Positions 56,810 to 64,000 of a DNA stretch of 64,000 bases are shown one piece after another. A program made the translations under genes and the position numbers. Under the pieces are notes generated by a model. It ran no database searches. It had not been told where the DNA came from and saw nothing but the letters and a program-made list of their open reading frames with translations. Origin of the DNA: Xanthobacteraceae bacterium (GTDB lineage Bacteria; Pseudomonadota; Alphaproteobacteria; Rhizobiales; Xanthobacteraceae); assembly GCA_030041005.1 (NCBI GenBank), contig JASHOR010000164.1, forward strand, positions 1 through 64,000, given 5' to 3'. The first letter of the stretch is position 1; each line of letters begins with the position of its first letter.

Positions 56810-57804
56810 GACGGCGCCTCCACGGTCTTCGGCTTGTGCCTGCGGCGCCAGCGCGTCCACACGCCCATAACCCCGCCGGGGATGAACAGCGCTATGAGGA
56901 TGACGATGACGCTGAAAATCGCGCGGTTGACTTCCGAGGTGACGGTGACGCGCAGCATGTCAGCGACCAGGAGCACCAACGGCGCGCCGATCAGCGGCCC
57001 TTGCCAAGTGCCGGCGCCGCCGACCACAGCCATCAATACCACATTGAGCGAGATATCGAAGGCGAAGGTGCCGCTCGGCTCGATATACATGATTCGCTGC
57101 GCATAAAGTCCGCCGACCACGCCGGCGATGAACGCCGCTACGGCGTTGGCGATCCACTTCACCTCGACGGTGCGCACGCCAACGATCTCCGCGGCGTCTT
57201 CGTCCTCGCGGATCGCGATCAGCGCCCAGCCGAAATTAGAATGCTCGATGGCATACACCAGCGCGGTCACCGCAACTGCGCAGCCGAGAAACAGAAAATA
57301 GAAGAGTTGTTCGACCCCAAGCGGGGAGAGCCGCACAGGCTGCAGATACACACCGAGCGCGCCTTGCGTCACTGGCATATCGAGCACCAGCGTTTGTACC
57401 GCAAAGGTTATGATCATGGTCACCAATGCGAAATAAGCGCCGCGGATGCGCAGAGTCGGAATGCCGATCAGAACGCCGAGCACGGCCGAGGCCAATCCCG
57501 CGACCGGCGCGGTAAGAAAGGGCGAGAGCTCGAAGTACTGAAATAGGACGGCGCTGGTATAGGCGCCGACGCCGAAAAACGTGACCATGCCGAAATTTAG
57601 GTAGCCGCCGTAGCCGCCCAGGATGTTCCAGGCCTGCGTCAGCACAACATAGAGAAACACGGTGCTGAGCGTGCTGAGCAGAAAAAGCTGGCGGCCAACG
57701 ACTCCGTAGACGATCAGTGCGATCGACAGGGCGAGCCATACTAACAGGCGTCGTAGTCGCGTACTCCCGTTGTCGCTCGAAGGCAGGAAGAACAACGAAA
57801 GCAC
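56806..57804 (-). CDS. branched-chain amino acid-type ABC permease (LivM-like)
   Basis: LLSTLSTVFLYVVLTQAWNILGGYGGYLNFGMVTFFGVGAYTSAVLFQYF. Confidence 0.9.
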   Translation of the reverse strand: MLSLFFLPSSDNGSTRLRRLLVWLALSIALIVYGVVGRQLFLLSTLSTVFLYVVLTQAWNILGGYGGYLNFGMVTFFGVGAYTSAVLFQYFELSPFLTAPVAGLASAVLGVLIGIPTLRIRGAYFALVTMIITFAVQTLVLDMPVTQGALGVYLQPVRLSPLGVEQLFYFLFLGCAVAVTALVYAIEHSNFGWALIAIREDEDAAEIVGVRTVEVKWIANAVAAFIAGVVGGLYAQRIMYIEPSGTFAFDISLNVVLMAVVGGAGTWQGPLIGAPLVLLVADMLRVTVTSEVNRAIFSVIVILIALFIPGGVMGVWTRWRRRHKPKTVEAPS

Positions 57805-57814
57805 TGGCGCCTCC

Positions 57815-58699
57815 TCAAATTGCTCGCTTCACCACCAGGGTCAGGCCCTCGCGGCGCAGGACGAGGATGACGGCAAGCAGCACATAGAGTACCAGATAGA
57901 CATAATCGAAGGGCAGGAAAGCCGTGGACAGACTCTGCAGGAGCCCGATGATCAATCCGGCGATGAGGGTATTGGCCACGCTGCCGAGCCCGCCTAGGAT
58001 CACGACTAGGAACGCCCAGGCAAGCCATTGTATCTGTGTGTTCGGCGAGAACGGGAAGACCATGGCCAGCGCCACCCCCGCGGCGCCGGCGCACGCAATC
58101 CCCAATCCGAACACCACCGCCGAAAGTCGCCGCACGTCGATGCCGACGCTCAAGGCAGCATCGCGGTTTTGTCCCATGGCGCGGATGGCGCGGCCGATAA
58201 GCGTGAAGCGCAGGAACGCCCAAAAGAGCAAGGTGAGGACGAGCGCCAAGGCACCAGCGATCAATTTCACTTGCGCGATATAGAGCGAGCCGAGCACCAG
58301 CGAGGCATTCGTGTATGCGGCGGTGATCACGCGCGTATCAGTGGTCCAGGCGATGGTGCTCAAGTTTTCGATCAACACCATCAGCCCGAACATGGCGACA
58401 AGGCCCTGTGACTGCGAGACCCGCTCGATGCGCGTTAGCAGCGCGCGATAGACAATCGTGCCGAGCAGGAAGAACACTGGCATCGCCAGGAAGAACGAGA
58501 TGATTGGGTCTAGGCCAAGTCGCCGGAACAGCTCAAAGGCAAAGAACGAGCCGAGCATTATGAAGGCGCTGTGCGCAACATTTACGATGCCCATGATGCC
58601 AAGAACTAGGCTCAATCCCAGACCGGCGATAGCATATATGAGCCCAAGCAAGATGCCGTCGGTGATAATGAACGCGAGACGGTCGAGCATTGCAATCAA
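57815..58699 (-). CDS. branched-chain amino acid-type ABC permease (LivH-like)
   Basis: DGILLGLIYAIAGLGLSLVLGIMGIVNVAHSAFIMLGSFFAF. Confidence 0.92.
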   Translation of the reverse strand: MIAMLDRLAFIITDGILLGLIYAIAGLGLSLVLGIMGIVNVAHSAFIMLGSFFAFELFRRLGLDPIISFFLAMPVFFLLGTIVYRALLTRIERVSQSQGLVAMFGLMVLIENLSTIAWTTDTRVITAAYTNASLVLGSLYIAQVKLIAGALALVLTLLFWAFLRFTLIGRAIRAMGQNRDAALSVGIDVRRLSAVVFGLGIACAGAAGVALAMVFPFSPNTQIQWLAWAFLVVILGGLGSVANTLIAGLIIGLLQSLSTAFLPFDYVYLVLYVLLAVILVLRREGLTLVVKRAI

Positions 58700-59433
58700 A
58701 CCCCAAGCCAGCGGCGCACCATGACGCCGAGATCACCCTCAAAAGCGGAGCGGTCGCCTTCGATGTCGTTTCTGCCCGAACTGAGCACATAAGCGTAATC
58801 CGCAATCTTTATCGCGGCGCGTACGTCCTGGTCGACGAGAAGGATGGTGCGACCCTCCGCTTTTAGGGCTTCCAGCTCGCGATAGACCTGCGCGGCCACG
58901 ATTGGCGAGAGCCCGACCGAAGGCTCGTCGATCAGCAGCACTTTCGGATCGCCGATAACGAGGCGCGCGATCTCCACCGCGCGCTGTTGGCCGCCGCTTA
59001 GGCTTCCGGCCGGCCGGTCACGCAGCGCGCGCAGATGTGGATAGCGCGCGAACATAGCCTCAACCGCCTGGCGCAACCGAGCGCGATCGCCGCGCATGGT
59101 CCAGCCGCCGAGTTCGATATTCTCGGCCACGGTGAGCTCGGGGAAAGTCGAGCGGCCCTGCGGCAAGAGCGCGATGCGACGCTCCATGTGTCGATGCGGT
59201 GGTAAAGCAGCGATGTCTTCGTCACCGAGCACGATTCTGCCGCTCGACGGCTGCAGGAAACCTGCGATCGCGCGTAACAGTGTCGACTTTCCGGCGCCGT
59301 TGGGGCCGAGTACTCCGGTAATGTGACCGGGCTGCGCAATGAGATTGACGCCGCGCAAGACCGGATGGCCGGCGGTGTAACCGGCGACCACATTGGCGAT
59401 CTTCAAGATCGGTGCGCTGCTCACGGCATTCAT
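58696..59433 (-). CDS. ABC ATP-binding protein (LivF-like)
   Basis: VLGPNGAGKSTLLRAIAGFLQPSSG, LSGGQQRAVEIARLVIGDPKVLLIDEPSVGLSP. Confidence 0.93.
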   Translation of the reverse strand: MNAVSSAPILKIANVVAGYTAGHPVLRGVNLIAQPGHITGVLGPNGAGKSTLLRAIAGFLQPSSGRIVLGDEDIAALPPHRHMERRIALLPQGRSTFPELTVAENIELGGWTMRGDRARLRQAVEAMFARYPHLRALRDRPAGSLSGGQQRAVEIARLVIGDPKVLLIDEPSVGLSPIVAAQVYRELEALKAEGRTILLVDQDVRAAIKIADYAYVLSSGRNDIEGDRSAFEGDLGVMVRRWLGV

Positions 59434-60167
59434 GCGCGGCCCAAATAGCCTTCGATCACGCGTTCGTTCTGAATGACGGTCGCAGGAGAGCCCGTCGCTG
59501 CGGTCCTGCCTTCGACGAGGCACACCATGAAGTCGGACATGGCAACGAGATCGGGCACCTCGTGGCTGACAATGATGAACGACGTGCCTTCGCGTGCCAC
59601 GCTGTCTCGGATACAGCGCACCAGCAACGTCTTGATCTGCGGATGGACACCGGCAAAGGGCTCATCCATGAGCACGAGCCGCGGTCGGCTCACCAGCGCC
59701 CGGGCAAATTCCAGGAGTCGCTGTTGACCGCCGGATATCTCGCTGGCGATACTCTCGGCGTGCTTTGTGAGCCCGACAAGCTCCAGCAGCTCGTTCGCGC
59801 GGGCACTGGCAGCGGTGCGGTCGAGCGCACTTTGATGAAGGAGCGGGATGAAAAGATTTTGCCGCACGGCGAGCGTCCGAAACACGCGTGCGGCCTGAAA
59901 GGTGCGGGTGAGACCGGTGGCGGCGAGCTCGCAGGAGCGTTTGCGATCGATACGAATCCCAGAGAGCCGCACCTCGCCGTGATCGGCGGCGAACACACCG
60001 TTGATCACATTGAGCAGAGTCGTCTTGCCTGAACCGTTTGGGCCAATAAGACCGACGACACTGTGGGCCCCGACCGAAAACGAGACGTCATCGAGCGCGA
60101 TGACGCCGCCGAAACGCTTGCCGACCGCGTCGATCGCCAGGAGCGGCTGCTCGGCCGATGCAGTCAT
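59430..60167 (-). CDS. ABC ATP-binding protein (LivG-like)
   Basis: MTASAEQPLLAIDAVGKRFGGVIALDDVSF, GPNGSGKTTLLNVINGVF, SGGQQRLLEFARALVSRPRLVLMDEPFAGVHP. Confidence 0.93.
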   Translation of the reverse strand: MTASAEQPLLAIDAVGKRFGGVIALDDVSFSVGAHSVVGLIGPNGSGKTTLLNVINGVFAADHGEVRLSGIRIDRKRSCELAATGLTRTFQAARVFRTLAVRQNLFIPLLHQSALDRTAASARANELLELVGLTKHAESIASEISGGQQRLLEFARALVSRPRLVLMDEPFAGVHPQIKTLLVRCIRDSVAREGTSFIIVSHEVPDLVAMSDFMVCLVEGRTAATGSPATVIQNERVIEGYLGRA

Positions 60168-61369
60168 GGCATCGGGGTCACGAGCGCTGCGGTCTGCGCG
60201 TCCTTCGGCCACACCACTTGGTTCTTGCCCTTGATGTATTGCAAGACCACTTGGCTGAACACTGGCGTGCCATCGTCCTGGTAGCGGAAGTTGCCGGCCA
60301 CCGTCTTGAATTCGTGACTGTGGACGTAGGCCTTGAGCGCGCCCTGGTTTAAGGTCTTGGCGCCATCGACTGCCTGCTCTATCACCTGCAGGATCGCGTA
60401 GCCGACGATCGCGTACGTGGGCAGCGTGTCGTCGCCGCGCTTTTTGAAAGCATCGGCGAGTTCCGTGAGGCCAGCATAGCCCTGCGACGGCCACGATATG
60501 GTGGTGCCGATCACGCCATCGGCGGCGCTGCCGAGCTTCGGCCACGCGGACAGCGTCGTCACCTGCGAGCCGCAGGTACAGAAGATCAAAGGCTTGTAGC
60601 CCTGCTGCTTCACGGTCCGCGCCACCTGCAGCGAATCGTTGGGCAGGCCGAGCTCGAGCAGCATGTCAGCATTCGCTTCCTTTGCCTTTTGCACGAGGCC
60701 GGTGAAGTCAGTGGTGTTGGGCGGATATTGCTCGTTCAGCACCACGCTCATGCCAGCGGCCTTGGCAAAGTTGAGCGCGCCACCCACGCCGCCGACGCCA
60801 TCGCGTACCACGATGGGGAACGGATTCTGCGCAGCGAAGATGGCGACGCGCTTCGGCCGCTTGTCCTCGGGCAGGCCCTTGATCAGCTCGAACAGGCCAC
60901 GCGTATAGTCGGGCTCCTGGTAGGTGTAGCTGCCGATGATCGAGCCCTTAGCATGCTTAAAGATGTTGATGCCGACGAAGCCGCCATTGAACAAAAGCTT
61001 CTGATGCGAGAGTACGATCGGCACGATTGCGCCACCGATGAAGGTAGTATAGGGCGCGAGCACCAGATCGACCTGGTCCTGGTCCAGAAGCCTGCTATAG
61101 AGCGACTGCGCCACCGTCGGAGTGCTTTCGTCATTGTAGATGATCATCTTCACAGGACGTCCGAGCAGTCCGCCCTTCTCGTTCACCTCATCAAGCCAGC
61201 GCTGATAGACGACTTTGTAGTCGGCCGACGGCTCCGCAAAGCTACCGGTCAGACCCAGAGTGCCGCCGATGACTATCGGCTGCTGCTGTGCAAGTGCCTC
61301 GCGGCCGATGCCCAAGGTCAGCGTTATCACAGCTAATGCAAATAGCTTGCCTATCATCGCCAATTTCAT
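60164..61369 (-). CDS. ABC substrate-binding protein (branched-chain/LivJ-like)
   Basis: Signal peptide; PIVIGGTLGLTGSFAEPSADYKVVYQRWLDEVNEKGGLLGRPVKMIIYNDESTPTVAQSLYSRLL. Confidence 0.92.
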   Translation of the reverse strand: MKLAMIGKLFALAVITLTLGIGREALAQQQPIVIGGTLGLTGSFAEPSADYKVVYQRWLDEVNEKGGLLGRPVKMIIYNDESTPTVAQSLYSRLLDQDQVDLVLAPYTTFIGGAIVPIVLSHQKLLFNGGFVGINIFKHAKGSIIGSYTYQEPDYTRGLFELIKGLPEDKRPKRVAIFAAQNPFPIVVRDGVGGVGGALNFAKAAGMSVVLNEQYPPNTTDFTGLVQKAKEANADMLLELGLPNDSLQVARTVKQQGYKPLIFCTCGSQVTTLSAWPKLGSAADGVIGTTISWPSQGYAGLTELADAFKKRGDDTLPTYAIVGYAILQVIEQAVDGAKTLNQGALKAYVHSHEFKTVAGNFRYQDDGTPVFSQVVLQYIKGKNQVVWPKDAQTAALVTPMP

Positions 61370-61434
61370 GGCTACCTCCCCTTATCGCTGTCGCGTCCCG
61401 TTCCTCTCTGTGCGCTCGCGAGGCACCTCAAGCA

Positions 61435-62307
61435 CTATTCGAGCCCCGCGCGCCGCAACGCGACGCGGGTAATCGCCGACCAGTCCTTGTGCCCATCGCC
61501 ATGGGCAAGCGCATCGAGATAATTGTCACGCAGAACGCTGGCGAAGGGGAGCGGTACGTTCTTCTCTTCGCCCGCGGCGAGCGCCAGCTTGGCGTCCTTG
61601 AGCCCGAGCTTTAGGTCGAAGCCCGGCGGCTCAAATTGGCCATTGCTGATAAGGCCCGCATAAATGCGATAAACCGGCACGTCGAAGACCGAACCGACCA
61701 CCGCATTAAGCACGTCGCCGGATGACATCTTGTAGGCGCGGGCGAGCGCGGCGGCTTCGCCCATCGCCTCGATGATGCAGGCGACCATCAGGTTACCGGC
61801 GATTTTGGCAACACTCGAGTTTGTCGGCTCGGTCCCGAGCCGCCAGGTCTTTCGACCCATGGAGTCGAATAGGGGTTGCACTTTGTCGATCAGCGCCGGA
61901 TCGCCAGCCGCGAGCACGTTGAGATTGCGCTCGGCAGCCATTTCCGGGCGGCCATAAACCGTGGCAGCGATATAGCCGACGCCGTTAGCCTTGTGCGCGG
62001 CGGCAAGCTCGCGCGTACAGTCGAGCGATGCCGTGGCTGTGTTGACGTGAATGGGCGTGCTGCGCCTTCCAAGAAAACCGCTGTCGATGAAGACCGCACG
62101 CATGGCATCGTCGTTCGGCAGCATCGAAATCACGGCTTCGCCGCGAAAGGCGTCTTCGGCGCTGTTGGCGATCTCGGCACCGTCCTTGCGGATACGCTCC
62201 CGCGCCTCCGGTGAAACGTCCCACGCGCGCACGCGATGCCCGGCCTTGAGCAGGTTGCGCGCCATGGCCGTGCCCATTCTGCCAATCCCGATGAAGCCGA
62301 CATCCAT
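61435..62307 (-). CDS. 3-hydroxyisobutyrate dehydrogenase-like NAD(P)-dependent oxidoreductase
   Basis: MDVGFIGIGRMGTAMARNLLKAGHRVRAWDVSPE; KIAGNLMVACIIEAMGEAAALA. Confidence 0.93.
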   Translation of the reverse strand: MDVGFIGIGRMGTAMARNLLKAGHRVRAWDVSPEARERIRKDGAEIANSAEDAFRGEAVISMLPNDDAMRAVFIDSGFLGRRSTPIHVNTATASLDCTRELAAAHKANGVGYIAATVYGRPEMAAERNLNVLAAGDPALIDKVQPLFDSMGRKTWRLGTEPTNSSVAKIAGNLMVACIIEAMGEAAALARAYKMSSGDVLNAVVGSVFDVPVYRIYAGLISNGQFEPPGFDLKLGLKDAKLALAAGEEKNVPLPFASVLRDNYLDALAHGDGHKDWSAITRVALRRAGLE

Positions 62308-62382
62308 GCTCGTTCTCTCCATTTTTCCGCAGTTTCAGGCGCTGCTTCCGCCGCCCATCCTGGGCAAACGCTAGTCCTTTGC

Positions 62383-62394
62383 GCAAACGTTTGC
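62383..62394. promoter_or_regulatory. LacI-type operator GCAAACGTTTGC (site 1)
   Basis: Perfect 12-bp palindrome within gcGCAAACGTTTGC. Confidence 0.7.
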
Positions 62395-62516
62395 AAGAAT
62401 TCACGAGTTGGCGGCTGGCCGTGACCGTTTCGTCTTCGGACGAGGCGAAAAAGCATTATAGCACTAAGCATTGTAGCTCTCGTGCGTTTCACGCTTGACA
62501 GGCATGGAGTACACGC

Positions 62517-62528
62517 GCAAACGTTTGC
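62517..62528. promoter_or_regulatory. LacI-type operator GCAAACGTTTGC (site 2)
   Basis: Identical 12-bp palindrome, 134 bp from site 1. Confidence 0.7.
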
Positions 62529-62563
62529 ATATACGGTGCATTGGCTTTTGCTGTGGAGCAGGA

Positions 62564-63736
62564 ATGGGTGACGTTTACCCGGTGGTGAAGGTTGCTGCGG
62601 TGCAGGCGGCCTCGGTGTTCCTCGATCGTGAGGGTTCAACCGAGAAAGCGTGCGGTCTGATCCGAGAGGCCGGGCGCAGTGGCGCTCAGGTGATCGGCTT
62701 TCCCGAAGGTTTTATCCCAGCGCATCCCATCTGGTATCACCACCATGCCGCGACTGGCGCGCTTGCCAACCGTCTCGCCGTCGCACTGTTCAAGAATGCT
62801 GTGGAGATCCCTGGGCCGGAGATCGACGCACTCTGCTTCGCCGCGCGCGATGCCGGCGCCTATGTCGTGATTGGCGTCTGCGAGAAGTTGCCACGCACGC
62901 TCGGCACCATGTTCAATTCTCAGGTCTTCATCGGTCCCGATGGCAGCTATTTGGGCAAGCATCAGAAGATTATGCCCACCGTCGGCGAGCGTTTGGTGCA
63001 TACGGGAGGCTTCGGTGACACTCTGCACGCCTTCCCGACCAGCTTCGGGCCGATGAGCGGGTTGATCTGTGGGGAGAATTCCAATCCGCTCGCCGTGTTT
63101 GCCATGACTGCTGAGGGCTCACGCATCCACGTGATGAGTTGGCCCAATCATTTTCCGACCAGTGGCGATCCGATGCGTAACCGCGTGAGCATCGACTCAC
63201 AGGCGTTCGCGCAGATGAGCAAAGCCTTCGTGGTCTCCGCCTGCGGTACCGTGGACGAGGACGTAATCCGCAAGCTTGAGCCAAGCCCAAAAGCGGAGTG
63301 CTTCCTGCGCAATCCGGACTGCTGCGGCGGCAGCGTCATCGTCGCGCCGAACAGCCGGATTATCGCCGGGCCCATGGGCAAGGAGGAGGGCATCCTCTAT
63401 GCTGAATGCAACCTTGAGGTCGGCATCAACATGAAGCTGCGGCACGATTTTGCCGGGCACTACAATCGCCCGGACATTTTCCAGCTGCAGGTCAACCGCG
63501 GCACGCCACATATCTACACCGTCGTCGGCGTGGAAGAGCCGCAGACGCTTGGCGGGTCGGCGGACGCGCCGCCGTTGCCGGCAGGTGACCGCCCGGCCGC
63601 GCTGGCGAGTCCGCCGAGGCAGTTGCCAGCGCCAACCCAAGCTTCACTCCCACGCCGCCAGCGTCAGCCGGCCCGCAAAGCGGCAACGCGAAGCAAGAAC
63701 GGAAAAGGTCGGCGCCCCGACCGACCTGTTCCCTGA
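62564..63736 (+). CDS. nitrilase/cyanide hydratase family protein
   Basis: Glu-Lys-Cys triad context: IGFPEGFIPAHPIW, GKHQKIMPT, SGLICGENSNPLAVF. Confidence 0.92.
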   Translation: MGDVYPVVKVAAVQAASVFLDREGSTEKACGLIREAGRSGAQVIGFPEGFIPAHPIWYHHHAATGALANRLAVALFKNAVEIPGPEIDALCFAARDAGAYVVIGVCEKLPRTLGTMFNSQVFIGPDGSYLGKHQKIMPTVGERLVHTGGFGDTLHAFPTSFGPMSGLICGENSNPLAVFAMTAEGSRIHVMSWPNHFPTSGDPMRNRVSIDSQAFAQMSKAFVVSACGTVDEDVIRKLEPSPKAECFLRNPDCCGGSVIVAPNSRIIAGPMGKEEGILYAECNLEVGINMKLRHDFAGHYNRPDIFQLQVNRGTPHIYTVVGVEEPQTLGGSADAPPLPAGDRPAALASPPRQLPAPTQASLPRRQRQPARKAATRSKNGKGRRPDRPVP

Positions 63737-63750
63737 AACAGGAGAACCCC

Positions 63751-64000
63751 ATGACCAAGCAGCGTATCAGCTACGTGCCGTTGGAAAAGATGGACGACGC
63801 GATGCGCGCAGAGATGGATCGCTGCAGGAGCGAGGGCACGCCGCGTCCAGAGAGTTCAGCGGTGCGCGCGCACGTGCCTGCCTGTTTCTGGTTTTTTGCC
63901 AATTCTTGGCGCGACATTTTTCGCAACGGCATCCTCGACCACGGAATCAAGGAACTGTGTCGGCTCTATGTCTCGCGCTCGGTGCAGTGCGAATATTGTG
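63751..64000 (+). CDS. carboxymuconolactone decarboxylase-family protein (3' truncated by window)
   Basis: MTKQRISYVPLEKMDDAMRAEMDRCRSEGTPRPESSAVRAHVPACFWFFANSWRDIFRNGILDHGIKELCRLYVSRSVQCEYC. Confidence 0.75.
   Translation, partial: MTKQRISYVPLEKMDDAMRAEMDRCRSEGTPRPESSAVRAHVPACFWFFANSWRDIFRNGILDHGIKELCRLYVSRSVQCEYC

Noticed and set aside
56671-57546. 291-aa plus ORF opposite the LivM-like gene
   Set aside because: Composition (R/D/H-rich) is that of a shadow ORF; LivM reading is convincing.
1-64000. CRISPR arrays, rRNA or tRNA genes
   Set aside because: No regularly spaced repeats, rRNA segments or recognisable tRNA cloverleafs seen by eye; a tRNAscan/Infernal run would be needed to exclude small RNAs.

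Overview
This is a GC-rich alphaproteobacterial chromosome window, Bradyrhizobiaceae/Rhizobiales-like by gene content (inferred). It falls into three parts. (A) About 0-39.5 kb is a stress/anaerobiosis 'dormancy' island: PolX/PHP tail, truncated ATP-dependent DNA ligase, GroEL, FtsH, PRPP synthetase, a cyclic-2,3-diphosphoglycerate-synthetase-like protein, PLP decarboxylase, GH65 phosphorylase-USP-beta-PGM operon, PEP synthase, PfkB kinase, phosphoribosyltransferase, dienelactone-hydrolase-like protein, archease-RtcB, PhaC-like hydrolase, VIT-family transporter, ABC transporter and several universal stress proteins. At least 16 FNR/FixK-type palindromes (TTGAT-N4-ATCAA, 0-3 mismatches) lie in its intergenic regions, and I found none by eye from 40 to 64 kb. 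The island also carries many frameshifted or truncated genes and ends at an integrase C-terminal remnant (about 39.33-39.49 kb). (B) About 39.6-55 kb holds regulators (MASE-type sensor kinase, FixJ-like regulator, Crp/FNR-like protein, LuxR protein), an unusual tandem double-barrel outer membrane protein with a duplicated operator-like palindrome, and a PPTase plus Pls/PosA-type single-module NRPS (A-T-TM-LbH), whose A-domain code read by hand is lysine-like. This suggests a poly-amino-acid (epsilon-poly-lysine-like) system. (C) About 55-64 kb is a catabolic cluster: GMC oxidoreductase, branched-chain-type ABC transporter, 3-hydroxyisobutyrate-dehydrogenase-like protein, nitrilase and a CMD-family protein, with two identical LacI-type operators between divergent genes. 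All calls come from reading the sequence and the supplied ORF translations; no database search was run.
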